DNA of 8,010 nucleotides from Alphaproteobacteria bacterium (GCA_013298245.1 JAAFHD010000156.1:1-8010); one strand, 5' to 3'. Shown: positions 1-7,463, numbered from the stretch's first letter. Numbers and translations: made by a program. Notes: generated from the letters alone by a model not told the origin.

Positions 1-273
1 GGTAAACGCATCCGTCGCATCGCGCACGCGCACTGCATAACGCCCGCCCAGCAAGGGCCGCGTCGCGGCTTCGGCTGCCAGGATGCCAGCGTCCTTCACC
101 CCATCCTTGCCGATATCGATGATCGCCAGCTCATCACCACCACTGACCAGCTTCGCCAAGGCATCCGCGCGTTCCCGCGCCAACCCAGCATCATCGCCAA
201 TCAGCAGCACCACCCGGCAATCACCAGGTGCCGCCAAAAATGCCTGGACGCGCTTGGCGTCAAGCTTGGCCAC
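1..273 (-). CDS. holA: DNA polymerase III delta subunit, N-terminal part (runs off window)
   Basis: HolA is the clamp-loader subunit that opens the beta sliding clamp during replication. Only the first 91 codons are visible; the frame is open to position 1. The translation begins MAKLDAKRVQAFLAAPGDCR and continues with a hydrophobic strand, VVLLIGDDAGLARERADALA. This is the typical alphaproteobacterial HolA start, in which the 'LIG-D-D-GL-RERAD' stretch replaces a true P-loop at the start of the AAA+-like domain. The chosen start is GTG at 273-271. No in-frame ATG or TTG lies just upstream, and the next residues match the family start. The start lies inside the end of lptE (14-bp overlap, 260-273) and has no clear Shine-Dalgarno sequence, which suggests translational coupling to lptE. 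The order leuS-lptE-holA is common in alphaproteobacteria and supports the call. The C-terminal two thirds of the protein are outside the window. Confidence 0.85.
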   Translation of the reverse strand, partial: MAKLDAKRVQAFLAAPGDCRVVLLIGDDAGLARERADALAKLVSGGDELAIIDIGKDGVKDAGILAAEAATRPLLGGRYAVRVRDATDAFT

Positions 274-826
274 GGCGGCGCAATTCCAGCGCGATGCGGC
301 GCGTGATGTCATCCGCCAGCGCGTCCATCAGCCGGCGTTCCATGGTGTCGCGCGACACATCGGCGGCGAAGAAACGCAAATCGGGAATGTTGAATGCATC
401 CGACTGCCGCGCCGCACCACGCAGCACCTCATCCTCGCCCGCCAGAAGCACGAAGTCCGCCACCGCCGTCACCCGCAACCGCGTGATCGCGCCGTCTTCA
501 CGATAGCCCTGCAAGTCAGTGTTGTAGGTCAGCCCAACGCGCAAATCGTAACGCGAAGACGCACCATTCCCCAGCCGGTTTTCCAACGCGCGGCGCAGCA
601 ATTGCCCCGGCCGATCGGGGATATTCGCCACCCGCACCGCGGCCAATTCCGCCGGCAAGTCAGCGCCCTGCCCCGCCCCATATAGCGGGCGGAAACCGCA
701 AGCGCCCAGCGCCAACGGCAACAGCAGGATCGCGCGCCTGGCAGGCTGCTGAGAAACTGGCGGTTGAGGGCTGGCGAGGGAATTTTCGCGCACGAAAGGC
801 CGGGGCGATGCCAGGATGTTGTTCAT
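260..826 (-). CDS. lptE: LPS-assembly outer-membrane lipoprotein LptE
   Basis: LptE plugs the LptD barrel in the outer membrane and helps insert lipopolysaccharide into the outer leaflet. From ATG 826 the product is 188 aa. A basic pair and hydrophobic core (RRAILLLPLALGAC) end in a lipobox with Cys43. The mature protein begins CGFRPLYG, the hallmark of alphaproteobacterial LptE, and is about 146 aa, as expected. Later parts fit the family: a repeated 'VANIPDRPGQLLRRALENRL' region, then strands with 'YDLRVGLTY' and 'RLRVTAVADFVLL', and a C-terminal helix, DDITRRIALELRRR. The start is uncertain. Candidates are TTG 907, ATG 826 and GTG 793, none with a well-spaced Shine-Dalgarno. All lie in or at the edge of the 741-900 palindrome, so about 28 residues before RRAILLL are encoded by that element, giving an unusually long n-region. 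It sits between leuS and holA in one transcription unit. Identity is secure; the N-terminus is not. Confidence 0.85.
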   Translation of the reverse strand: MNNILASPRPFVRENSLASPQPPVSQQPARRAILLLPLALGACGFRPLYGAGQGADLPAELAAVRVANIPDRPGQLLRRALENRLGNGASSRYDLRVGLTYNTDLQGYREDGAITRLRVTAVADFVLLAGEDEVLRGAARQSDAFNIPDLRFFAADVSRDTMERRLMDALADDITRRIALELRRRGQA

Positions 827-900
827 CCTGGCAAGCCACGAACGAATCGTGCGCGGAAATGACCCGCCAGACCGACCCGTCCAGTTTTTCAGCAGCCTGC
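741..900. repeat. 160-bp imperfect palindrome, MITE-like, with 20-bp terminal inverted repeats
   Basis: The left end (741-760) reads GCAGGCTGCTGAGAAACTGG. The reverse complement of the right end (900-881) reads GCAGGCTGCTGAAAAACTGG, a 19/20 match. The symmetry continues inward. CTGGCG at 771-776 is matched by the reverse complement of 875-880 after a less conserved 10-bp block. Segment 782-795 matches the reverse complement of the opposite arm (about 847-860) at 13 of 14 positions. At the centre GCCAGGATG (810-818) faces CATCCTGGC (824-832) around a 5-base loop. Aligned by eye with one 1-base gap, about 55 of 78 arm positions pair. It has no coding capacity of its own, as for a non-autonomous element or a degenerate palindromic repeat. 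I see no clear target-site duplication (left flank CTG, right flank TAA) and cannot assign a transposon family. The last base of the leuS TAG stop is the right-hand terminal base of the repeat. Confidence 0.75.
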
Positions 901-3449
901 TAAACAACGAAATTCACAATCCGCCCGCGCACATGGATGCGCTTGCGGATCTCCTTGCCATCGATGGCGCGCGCGACATTCACATCCGCCAGCGCTGCCG
1001 CGAACACCACGTCATCACCCGCATCCACCGCCACCTCGACATTCGCGCGCAGCTTGCCATTCACCTGCACCGCCAGCGTCACGGTATCGGCCGCGAGCAG
1101 CGCAGGGTCGGCCGCCAGCCAGGGCAGTTCCGCCACCAACTCACCACCTGGCCGCAGCGCCGACCACAGCTGTTCCGCCAAATGCGGCATCATCGGCGAG
1201 GCCAGCCGCGTGATCGCCTCCAGCGCCTCGCGCTTCGCGGCCACCGCATCCGCTGGCGCATCGGCGATCGCATTCGCGAATTCATGGATGCGCGCCACCG
1301 CGACGTTGAACGCAAAGGTCTCCAGCGCATGCGTGACCGCGGCGATGGCGCGATGCGTCGTCTGCCGCAGCTTGCGCGCCGCCGGCGTCTCGGGCGCATC
1401 CACCAATGGCAGCGCGCCCATCACCAGCCGATACAGCCGCTGCGTGAAGCGCGCGGAACCCGCAACACCTGCCTCGGACCATTCCATATCCCGCTCGGGC
1501 GGATTGTCCGACAGGATGAACCACCGCGCGGTATCCGCACCATAACGGCCAATGATCGCACCCGGGTCCACCGTGTTGCGCTTCGACTTGGACATCGCCT
1601 CCACGCGACCCACCGTCACCGCCTCACCCGTCTCCCGGTGCACAGCACCCGTCTCGCGCTTGTCCACCTCTTCCGGATACAGCCAGCGCCCATCCGCACC
1701 CTTGTAGCTTTCATGCGTGACCATGCCCTGGGTGAACAACCCGGCAAACGGTTCCGCCAGCGCCAGGTGGCCGCTGTCTCGCATCGCCCGCGTAAAAAAT
1801 CGCGAATACAGCAGGTGCAGAATCGCGTGCTCGATCCCGCCGATATACTGGTCCACCGGCAACCAGGCATCCACCGCCGCACGCGTCACCGGCACATCCG
1901 CGCGCGGCGAGCAGAAGCGCGCGAAATACCAGGACGAATCGACAAACGTATCGCAGGTATCCGTCTCCCGCCGCGCCGGTTTGCCGCACTTCGGGCAGCC
2001 CACATGCTTCCATGTCGGGTGGTGATCCAGCGGATTGCCGGGCGTCGAAAAATCCACATCATCCGGCAGCCGCACCGGCAGCTCGCTTTTCGGCACCGGC
2101 ACCACGCCGCAATCATCGCAATGAATCACCGGGATCGGGCAGCCCCAATAGCGCTGGCGCGACAGCCCCCAATCGCGCAGGCGCCAATTCACCACGCCGC
2201 GGCCATGCGCGCTCGCTTCCAGCGCGTCGATCACGCGGCGCTTCGCATCCGGCACCGACAACCCATCCAGGAAGTCCGAATTGTAGATCGTGCCATCATC
2301 GGTGAAGGCGATGTCGGCAACGGGTTGCGCACCACCCGGCGGCATCACCACCGGCAGCACCGACAACCCATATTTCCGCGCGAAATCCAAGTCGCGCTGG
2401 TCATGCGCGGGGCAGCCAAAAATCGCCCCCGTGCCATATTCCATCAGCACGAAATTCGCGATCCAAACCGGATAGGTCTGCCCATTGAACGGATGCTTCA
2501 CGCGGAAGCCGGTATCAAACCCACGCTTCTCCGCCTGCTCGATCACCGCCTCGCTGGTGCCCATCGCGCGGCACTCCGCGATGAATTCCGCGGCGCCCGC
2601 GCGCGTGCACGCCGCCGCCAACGGATGCTCCGCCGCCACCGCCAGAAACGACATGCCAAACAGCGTATCCGGCCGCGTCGTGAACACCTCGCAGTCGGTG
2701 ATGCCCGCGACCGGCGCATCCAGCGCAAACGTCACCCTCGCGCCCTCACTCCGCCCGATCCAGTTGCCCTGCATCAGCTTCACGCGCTCAGGCCACCGGT
2801 CCAGCCCGCCCAGCGCCTCCAGCAAATCCGGCGCATATTTCGTGATGGTGCAGAACCACTGGCTCAACAGCTTCTTCTCGACCGGCGCACCAGACCGCCA
2901 GCCCTTGCCATCGATCACCTGCTCATTGGCCAGCACCGTGCCATCCACCGGGTCCCAGTTGACCCAGCTTTCCTTGCGCTCCAGCAGCCCAGCCTCGAAC
3001 ATGTCGATCAGCAGCGCCTGCTGCTGGCCGTAATACTCCGGGTCGCAGGTGGCGAATTCGCGCGACCAATCCAGCGACAGCCCCATGCGCTTCAGCTCCG
3101 CGCGCATGTTCGCGATGTTGTTGTAGGTCCACTCGCCCGGGTGAATCCCCCGCTCGCGCGCCGCGTTTTCCGCCGGCAGCCCAAAGGCATCCCACCCCAT
3201 CGGGTGCATCACCAGGTGCCCCGTGGCGCGCTTGTAACGCGCCACCACATCGCCCAGCGTGTAGTTCCGCACATGCCCCATATGGATCTTCCCCGAGGGG
3301 TAGGGAAACATCTCGAGCACATAATACTTGCGCGCGTCCGCCGGCGGCACATCTGGTGCAGCGAAGCAGGCGCGCGTGTTCCAGGCCTGCTGCCAGCGGG
3401 GCTCGGCCTCGGCGAAGTCAAAACGGGCGGGTTCGGCATTCACATCCAT
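900..3449 (-). CDS. leuS: Leucyl-tRNA synthetase
   Basis: LeuRS charges tRNA-Leu in the cytoplasm and hydrolyses mischarged products. The 849-aa length is normal for bacterial LeuRS. The HIGH motif is HMGH (residues 56-59, in [13 protein letters not shown]). The CP1 editing domain carries the threonine-rich TTRPDTLFG and the [15 protein letters not shown] block with its conserved Asp. A zinc-type insert has [12 protein letters not shown] and later [11 protein letters not shown]. The signature [16 protein letters not shown] follows. The KMSKS loop is AMSKS (618-622), with Ala in the first position but the catalytic second Lys kept. The C-terminus has the anticodon-binding helical bundle and the small C-terminal domain ([11 protein letters not shown] ... 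[19 protein letters not shown]). ATG 3449 is chosen because [20 protein letters not shown] is the usual LeuRS beginning; a longer open frame to 3644 has no family similarity and crosses the divergent gene. No good Shine-Dalgarno is present. It is first in the leuS-lptE-holA operon. Confidence 0.97.
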   Translation of the reverse strand: MDVNAEPARFDFAEAEPRWQQAWNTRACFAAPDVPPADARKYYVLEMFPYPSGKIHMGHVRNYTLGDVVARYKRATGHLVMHPMGWDAFGLPAENAARERGIHPGEWTYNNIANMRAELKRMGLSLDWSREFATCDPEYYGQQQALLIDMFEAGLLERKESWVNWDPVDGTVLANEQVIDGKGWRSGAPVEKKLLSQWFCTITKYAPDLLEALGGLDRWPERVKLMQGNWIGRSEGARVTFALDAPVAGITDCEVFTTRPDTLFGMSFLAVAAEHPLAAACTRAGAAEFIAECRAMGTSEAVIEQAEKRGFDTGFRVKHPFNGQTYPVWIANFVLMEYGTGAIFGCPAHDQRDLDFARKYGLSVLPVVMPPGGAQPVADIAFTDDGTIYNSDFLDGLSVPDAKRRVIDALEASAHGRGVVNWRLRDWGLSRQRYWGCPIPVIHCDDCGVVPVPKSELPVRLPDDVDFSTPGNPLDHHPTWKHVGCPKCGKPARRETDTCDTFVDSSWYFARFCSPRADVPVTRAAVDAWLPVDQYIGGIEHAILHLLYSRFFTRAMRDSGHLALAEPFAGLFTQGMVTHESYKGADGRWLYPEEVDKRETGAVHRETGEAVTVGRVEAMSKSKRNTVDPGAIIGRYGADTARWFILSDNPPERDMEWSEAGVAGSARFTQRLYRLVMGALPLVDAPETPAARKLRQTTHRAIAAVTHALETFAFNVAVARIHEFANAIADAPADAVAAKREALEAITRLASPMMPHLAEQLWSALRPGGELVAELPWLAADPALLAADTVTLAVQVNGKLRANVEVAVDAGDDVVFAAALADVNVARAIDGKEIRKRIHVRGRIVNFVV

Positions 3450-3458
3450 GACGGCGGG

Positions 3459-3464
3459 ATTAGA
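3459..3464 (-). promoter_or_regulatory. Possible -10 box of leuS
   Basis: On the minus strand the sequence TCTAAT (5 of 6 to TATAAT) lies 9 bases before the leuS ATG in the 49-bp gap separating leuS from the divergent hydrolase gene. No recognisable -35 box sits 16-18 bases upstream. If used, transcription would begin almost at the start codon, giving a near-leaderless mRNA, which fits the missing Shine-Dalgarno. A single hexamer is weak evidence. Confidence 0.25.
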
Positions 3465-3498
3465 ACAATTTGACGGCTTGTGCCATGCACGGCGTGCC

Positions 3499-4578
3499 AT
3501 GCTGCGCTGCCTGTGGATGCTGTTGCTGTTGATCGCCCTGCCGGCCCAGGCGGAGGCGCCCGAGGCCGCGTATCGCGCCGCCTTTTCCGCAGCCACCCTG
3601 GGCCAGCCGCTGCCCGGGCCATCCATCACCAACGGCTTCACCATGCATTACCGCGGCGCCTGGCCGCACGCCGCCTTCGCCGTGGCGCAAGACCCCGACG
3701 GCCGCGGCGCCTGGGCCATGGCCAGCGCCCACGCAACCCCCGATGCCGCGCGTGCCGAAGCCATGCGCCTGTGCACCGAAAGTGCCAACCGCGTGCGCGG
3801 CGGCGCGCTGCGCACCCCTTGCCGGATCGTGGCGCTGGACGGCGCGGTGGAAGGCCACGCCCCCATCCCGCTGCATCGCGGCACCATCGGCCCCTTCCGC
3901 GCCAGCCCCCTGCACCTGCATCGCGGGCCACAACAGGCCGCCGGCGTGGTCGTCTGGGCGCATGGCTATGGCGGCCCCGACCGTGACCTGCGTGCGCAAC
4001 CGATACCGGGCTTCATCTCCGCGCTGAACAATGCCGGCTGGGATGTGCTGCGCTTCGACCGCCACCCGGGCGACGACGCGCTGCACCACGCGCTGCCGAA
4101 ACTTGTGCAGGCCCTGCCCGCGCTGCGCGGCTATCGCCAGGTGGTGCTGGCCGGGCAAAGCCGCGGCGGCTGGCAGGCCTTGCTGGCCGCCGCCGTGCGC
4201 CCTGATCTGGTGGATGGCGTGCTGGCCACCGCACCCGCCGCCCATGGCGAAGTGGCCGAGGATCGCGGCACCCTCGCCCTGGATGATTTCCGCCGCCACA
4301 TCGCAGCCCTGCCGCCCGACCGCGTGCGCGTGCTGATGGCCTTCTTCGAGGGCGATGAATTCGACCCCAGCCCCGCCGCGCGCGCGGCCGCCCTGGGTGG
4401 CCTGGCGCGCGCCGCACCCACGCTCGCACTGCACACGCGCGGCCCCGCGCGCGGCCACAATGGTGCTGTGGATTGGCGCTTCACGCGCGACTACGCGGCC
4501 TGCGTGCTGACCTTCTTCGCCGCCCCCGAGGCCTCAGCACCTCGCGGCCTGCGCCGTGAAGGCTGCGGCGGCGGGTAA
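3499..4578 (+). CDS. Secreted alpha/beta-hydrolase with extra N-terminal domain
   Basis: A 359-aa exported serine hydrolase; its substrate cannot be read from the sequence. Residues 1-18 are a signal peptide ([18 protein letters not shown], likely cut after AQA). Residues about 55-115 form a small domain, [20 protein letters not shown] followed by helical [11 protein letters not shown] and a second Cys at 108. It resembles DUF4189-type domains, with C92 and C108 a possible disulfide. The hydrolase fold follows: oxyanion-loop WAHGYGG (153-159), strand DVLRFDRH, nucleophile elbow GQSRGG with Ser221, a likely acid in FFEGDEFDP (Asp286 or Asp289), and catalytic His320 in GHNGA. All three triad positions appear present, so it should be active. 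ATG 3499 is chosen because it begins the signal peptide; the frame is open further upstream but lies over leuS. There is no clear Shine-Dalgarno. It is divergent from leuS and followed after 38-104 bp by the methyltransferase on the same strand. Confidence 0.85.
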   Translation: MLRCLWMLLLLIALPAQAEAPEAAYRAAFSAATLGQPLPGPSITNGFTMHYRGAWPHAAFAVAQDPDGRGAWAMASAHATPDAARAEAMRLCTESANRVRGGALRTPCRIVALDGAVEGHAPIPLHRGTIGPFRASPLHLHRGPQQAAGVVVWAHGYGGPDRDLRAQPIPGFISALNNAGWDVLRFDRHPGDDALHHALPKLVQALPALRGYRQVVLAGQSRGGWQALLAAAVRPDLVDGVLATAPAAHGEVAEDRGTLALDDFRRHIAALPPDRVRVLMAFFEGDEFDPSPAARAAALGGLARAAPTLALHTRGPARGHNGAVDWRFTRDYAACVLTFFAAPEASAPRGLRREGCGGG

Positions 4579-4592
4579 CCTTCCCGTGAACT

Positions 4593-4619
4593 CACAACCG
4601 CGCTACCTGCGCGGTTGTG
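4593..4619 (+). terminator. Perfect 10-bp stem-loop between hydrolase and methyltransferase genes
   Basis: CACAACCGCG (4593-4602) pairs completely with CGCGGTTGTG (4610-4619) around a 7-base loop, starting 15 bases after the hydrolase stop codon. The position fits a transcription terminator or 3'-end-stabilising hairpin for the hydrolase mRNA. No T-run follows (GATTACCCC), so it is not a textbook Rho-independent terminator. The right arm contains the GTG (4617-4619) that would be the longest possible methyltransferase start, so the hairpin either hides that start or shows it is not used. Confidence 0.5.
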
Positions 4620-4682
4620 GATTACCCCGCCCATCCCAATCGTTGGCCGCCGCGCGCCCGCCCGCTGGAACGCGCCACGCGC

Positions 4683-5486
4683 ATGCTGCGCGTCGCCTAC
4701 AACCTGCTACGCCGGCGGCATGTGCAGCGCGATGTCTACGCGCTGATCTATGGCGCGCCGGAAGTGCGCGGCGTGCGCTTCATGAACTGGGGCCATTGGC
4801 CGCTGCCGGATGACTTCATCCACGACCCCGCCTGGGCCGCCGAAGCGACGCAGGCCGCCATGTACCACCTGGTCCTGACCGAAGGCGCCGCATTGCTGCG
4901 CGGCCCACCCGCGCGCCTTCTGGAAGTCGCCTGCGGGCGTGGCGGCGGCGCGATGGTCGCGCAAGCCTTGCTGCCCGACACCCGCCTGACACTGCTGGAT
5001 TTGCAGCCCGACGCCGTGCTCGCCGCGCGCGAAGTGACCGACGCTGCGCGCGCCGAACACCTGGTCGCATCCGGCACCGAACTGCCCTTCGGGCAGGCGC
5101 GCTTCGACATGGTCATCACCGTCGAAGCGCTGATGAATCTGGGCCGCCGCGCCTTCATGGCGGAATGCGCGCGCGTGCTGCGGCCGGGCGGCGTGCTGTC
5201 CGTCTGCGGCTTCCATGACTGCCCGGGCGAGGAGCTGCCGCCACACCTGGTCGGCGATGCCGCCTTCGCGGGCCTGGCCTTCCACGACTGCCGCGACATC
5301 ACGCCCGCGGTGCTGGCGGCATCCCACCACGACCAGGCACGCCGCGAAGAAGCGCTGCGCCGGGCATCGCGCATCGGGCTGGGCTTCATGCGCAATTTCG
5401 CGGCGCTGCCGGACACGCCGAACTACCGCCTCTTCGCCGAACGCAAGCGCTGCTATTTCCTGGCGCGGTTCACGCGGCCGGGCTGA
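4683..5486 (+). CDS. Class I SAM-dependent methyltransferase
   Basis: A 267-aa cytoplasmic methyltransferase of the Methyltransf_11/UbiE-like kind. An N-terminal FMNWGHW (33-39) resembles the 'NWG-W' motif of sterol, phthiotriolone and other small-lipid methyltransferases. Motif I is LLEVACGRGGG (79-89, SAM glycine loop). Next come an acidic strand end LTLLDLQ (Asp106 binds the ribose hydroxyls in the family), motif II FDMVITVEALMN (141-152) and motif III LRPGGVLSVCGF (166-177). The C-terminal third (HHDQARREEALRRASRIGLGF ... NYRLFAERKRCYFLARF) has the Tyr/Phe-rich ending seen in small-molecule enzymes. The acceptor is unknown; a lipid or quinone-like molecule is only a guess. The start is uncertain: GTG 4617 adds 22 residues (289 aa), but it lies in the stem of the 4593-4619 hairpin and lacks a Shine-Dalgarno, so ATG 4683 is preferred. 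It ends 4 bp from the convergent Bug gene. Confidence 0.85.
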   Translation: MLRVAYNLLRRRHVQRDVYALIYGAPEVRGVRFMNWGHWPLPDDFIHDPAWAAEATQAAMYHLVLTEGAALLRGPPARLLEVACGRGGGAMVAQALLPDTRLTLLDLQPDAVLAAREVTDAARAEHLVASGTELPFGQARFDMVITVEALMNLGRRAFMAECARVLRPGGVLSVCGFHDCPGEELPPHLVGDAAFAGLAFHDCRDITPAVLAASHHDQARREEALRRASRIGLGFMRNFAALPDTPNYRLFAERKRCYFLARFTRPG

Positions 5487-5490
5487 CGGG

Positions 5491-6441
5491 TCAGTCGGCG
5501 ACAATGCTGTGAGCGCGCACCACGGCACCCCAGCGGTCCATCTCGGCGCGGATATAGTCACCGAATTGGGCGGGCGACATCGCCTCCGGCGTCATGCCCA
5601 GCGTGTCGAAACGCGCGCGCATTTCAGGCGTCGCGATCACCGCGTTCATCTCAGCATTCAGCCGTTCGATCAGTGCGGCCGGCGTGCGCGCGGGCGCCAG
5701 CACGCCCACCCAGGCATCGGCGGAAAAGCCCGGAAAACCTTGCTCTGCGATCGTCGGCACGCTGGGGTGCGCGGCACTGCGCCTGGCACCCGAGACACAA
5801 ATCCCGCGCAGCGCACCCGCCGCCACCTGCGGCCCCACTGCGACAGTGCTGGTCACCACCAAGGGCACCGTCCCCGCCAACGCCGCCTGCACCGCCGGCC
5901 CGCCACCACGAAACGGCGTGTGCAGGAAAGTCGCACCCGACAGCGTCTGCAATTGGCTGAAAGTCAGGTGCCCGGTGCTGCCATTGCCGATGGTGCCATA
6001 GGCCGGCTCCGCGCCGCGCCGCCGCCCGGCCTCGATCACATCGGCCAGCGTGCGAAACGGCGAGGCGTTGTTCGCCGCCATCAACACAGGCGCCCCGCCC
6101 ACCAGGCCCACCGGCGCGAAATCCGCCACCGTGTCGAAGGGCAGGCGCGGATTCATCGCCGGGTTCACCGCATGGGTGGACAGCACGAAGCCGATGGTGT
6201 GCCCATCGGGTGCGGATTTCGCCACCGCATCCGCGCCGATGGCACCCGACGCACCGCCACGGTTTTCCACCACCATGGTGCGGCCCAGCCGCTCGCTCAT
6301 CCCCGGCACGATCAGGCGCGCGACAGTGTCCACCGTGCCGCCAGGCGGGAAGGTGACGATGACGCGGATAGGGCGGTCGGAAAAACCCTGCGCGAAGGCA
6401 GGGGCGGCCAGCGCGCTGGCCAGCAGGATGCGACGATGCAT
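5491..6441 (-). CDS. Bug/TctC-family periplasmic solute-binding protein (first copy)
   Basis: A 316-aa extracytoplasmic solute receptor of the Bug family, the binding component of tripartite tricarboxylate (TTT) transporters; ligands are usually small carboxylates. It has a signal peptide MHRRILLASALAAPAFA (1-17). RPIRVIVTFPPGGTVDTVAR carries the ligand-loop FPPGG-D (31-38). MVVENRGGASGAIGADAVAKSAPDGHTIGF (56-85) is the family core. YGTIGNGSTGHL (148-159) and PFRGGGPAVQAALAG (176-190) are the standard second-lobe loops, followed by SVPTIAEQGFPGF (227-239), the most diagnostic Bug motif. ATG 6441 is chosen because it begins the signal peptide and has GGGAG 7 bases upstream; an open frame extends to 6522 without similarity. 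It is last in the minus-strand unit, 77 bp after the second Bug gene. No TctA/TctB genes lie beside it, so its membrane partner must be elsewhere or it is an orphan receptor. The ligand is not inferable. Confidence 0.93.
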   Translation of the reverse strand: MHRRILLASALAAPAFAQGFSDRPIRVIVTFPPGGTVDTVARLIVPGMSERLGRTMVVENRGGASGAIGADAVAKSAPDGHTIGFVLSTHAVNPAMNPRLPFDTVADFAPVGLVGGAPVLMAANNASPFRTLADVIEAGRRRGAEPAYGTIGNGSTGHLTFSQLQTLSGATFLHTPFRGGGPAVQAALAGTVPLVVTSTVAVGPQVAAGALRGICVSGARRSAAHPSVPTIAEQGFPGFSADAWVGVLAPARTPAALIERLNAEMNAVIATPEMRARFDTLGMTPEAMSPAQFGDYIRAEMDRWGAVVRAHSIVAD

Positions 6442-6448
6442 GGTGTTT

Positions 6449-6453
6449 CTCCC
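6449..6453 (-). promoter_or_regulatory. Ribosome binding site of the distal Bug gene
   Basis: GGGAG on the minus strand, 7 bases before ATG 6441. It decides that start over the upstream in-frame codons and shows that this gene is translated independently of the preceding Bug gene, unlike the coupled pair upstream. Confidence 0.6.
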
Positions 6454-6518
6454 GGTTGGCCGGGGTGGTTTTTCCATCCTGCCGGCCGCGCCAGTCTGCG
6501 CGATCGGGCGCGCGCCGA

Positions 6519-7463
6519 TCAACCCTCGGGTTGGAAATTCACGCGGCCCAACAGGGCCGTGTTGCGCGTGACGTCTTCATCGATATAGCGCGCGAAATCG
6601 GCGGGGCTTTCGGCAACCGGCTGGAATGCCAACTGCGCCAGCCGTGCTGCGACATCGGGTTCGGCCATGCCGGTTTGCAGCGCCGCGTTGATGCGCGCGG
6701 CCATCTCGGCCGGAAAGCCGCGCGCGCCCCAGATGCCGTACCAGCTGTGGAAGACGAAACCGGGCAGGCCCGCTTCGGCCATCGTCGGCACATCGGGCAC
6801 GGCGTCGATGCGCGCGGCATCCGTCACCGCCAGCGCGCGCAATTGCCCGCCGCGCACCATGGGCAGCGGCGCCAGCACGGGGTCGAACATCAGCGCGACA
6901 TTGCCCGCCGCGACATCGGTCAAACCAGCGGCCGAACTGCGTTGTGCCACGATCAGGATATCGGTGCCCGCGGCCTGGTTGAAGGCGATCGCGGCCAGGT
7001 GCCCCGCCGCGCCCAGGCTGGATGTCGCCATCGACCAGTCGCGCGGATTGGCGCGCGCGGCGGCGATCACATCCGTCACCGTGCGCTCCGGCCGGCGCGG
7101 GTTCACCACCATCAGCAGCGGGCCACGCGCGGTGCGCGCGATCGGCACCATATCCGCCACCGGATCAAACGGCACATTGCGCAACACCCGGTGCAGCATG
7201 ACGTGGATCGACGCCGAGGCCATGATCGTCAGCCCGTCAGTCGGCGCCTGCAACAACGCCATGGTGCCGACCACGCCATTGCCGCCGGCGCGGTTATCCG
7301 CGACCACCGTCACGCCAAGATTCTCCTGGATTTTCGCCGCCGCCATGCGCGCCAGCGCGTCGGTCGCACCACCCGGCGGGAAGGGGATGATCATGCGGAT
7401 AGGCCGCTGCGTCTGCGCCAACGCGGGCACCGCCAGAAAGGGCAACGCCCGGCGCGCGATCAT
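6519..7463 (-). CDS. Bug/TctC-family periplasmic solute-binding protein (second, divergent copy)
   Basis: A 314-aa receptor of the same family as its downstream neighbour but clearly diverged from it. The signal peptide is short (MIARRALPFLAVPALA, cut after ALA16). QRPIRMIIPFPPGGATDALAR holds the FPPGG-D loop (28-35). VTVVADNRAGGNGVVGTMALLQAPTDGLTIM is the family core. DVPTMAEAGLPGF (224-236) is the diagnostic motif. It departs from the family in the second lobe: the usual P-[YF]-[RK]-G segment is replaced by AQRSSAAGLTDVAAG (173-187), and the YG--GNG-G-H loop by MATSSLGAAGHL (145-156). This suggests a different ligand or an altered pocket. ATG 7463 overlaps the upstream SnoaL-like gene stop (ATGA, 7460-7463) and has no Shine-Dalgarno, so it should be translated by coupling. 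The two Bug genes may come from an old duplication or separate acquisition; their low similarity argues against a recent one. Confidence 0.92.
   Translation of the reverse strand: MIARRALPFLAVPALAQTQRPIRMIIPFPPGGATDALARMAAAKIQENLGVTVVADNRAGGNGVVGTMALLQAPTDGLTIMASASIHVMLHRVLRNVPFDPVADMVPIARTARGPLLMVVNPRRPERTVTDVIAAARANPRDWSMATSSLGAAGHLAAIAFNQAAGTDILIVAQRSSAAGLTDVAAGNVALMFDPVLAPLPMVRGGQLRALAVTDAARIDAVPDVPTMAEAGLPGFVFHSWYGIWGARGFPAEMAARINAALQTGMAEPDVAARLAQLAFQPVAESPADFARYIDEDVTRNTALLGRVNFQPEG

Noticed and set aside
816..3473. 885-codon open frame on the plus strand opposite leuS
   Set aside because: Its product is extremely rich in Arg/His with no domain, and it mirrors leuS exactly. Long antisense frames are expected from strong third-position G/C bias. 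leuS has every family motif.
3460..4458. 332-codon minus-strand frame opposite the hydrolase
   Set aside because: It is Gly/Ala/His-rich without recognisable motifs, while the opposite frame has a signal peptide and an intact catalytic triad.
5483..5494. CTGAC-GG-GTCAG between the convergent methyltransferase and Bug stop codons
   Set aside because: A 5-bp stem with a 2-base loop is too small for a bidirectional terminator; it arises from two facing TGA stops.
4707..5561. 284-codon minus-strand frame opposite the methyltransferase
   Set aside because: It has no motif, and the opposite frame carries all SAM-binding motifs.
6502..6520. GATCGG...CCGATC inverted repeat with a 10-bp GGCGCGCGCC palindrome at the end of the second Bug gene
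   Set aside because: The 6-bp arms are short and no T-run follows on the transcribed strand. In sequence this G/C-rich such palindromes occur often. It could weakly attenuate, but I would not annotate it as a terminator.
5215..6588. 457-codon plus-strand frame spanning the methyltransferase end and the first Bug gene
   Set aside because: It crosses two well-supported genes in the wrong frame and has Arg/His-rich low-complexity composition: a G/C-bias shadow.
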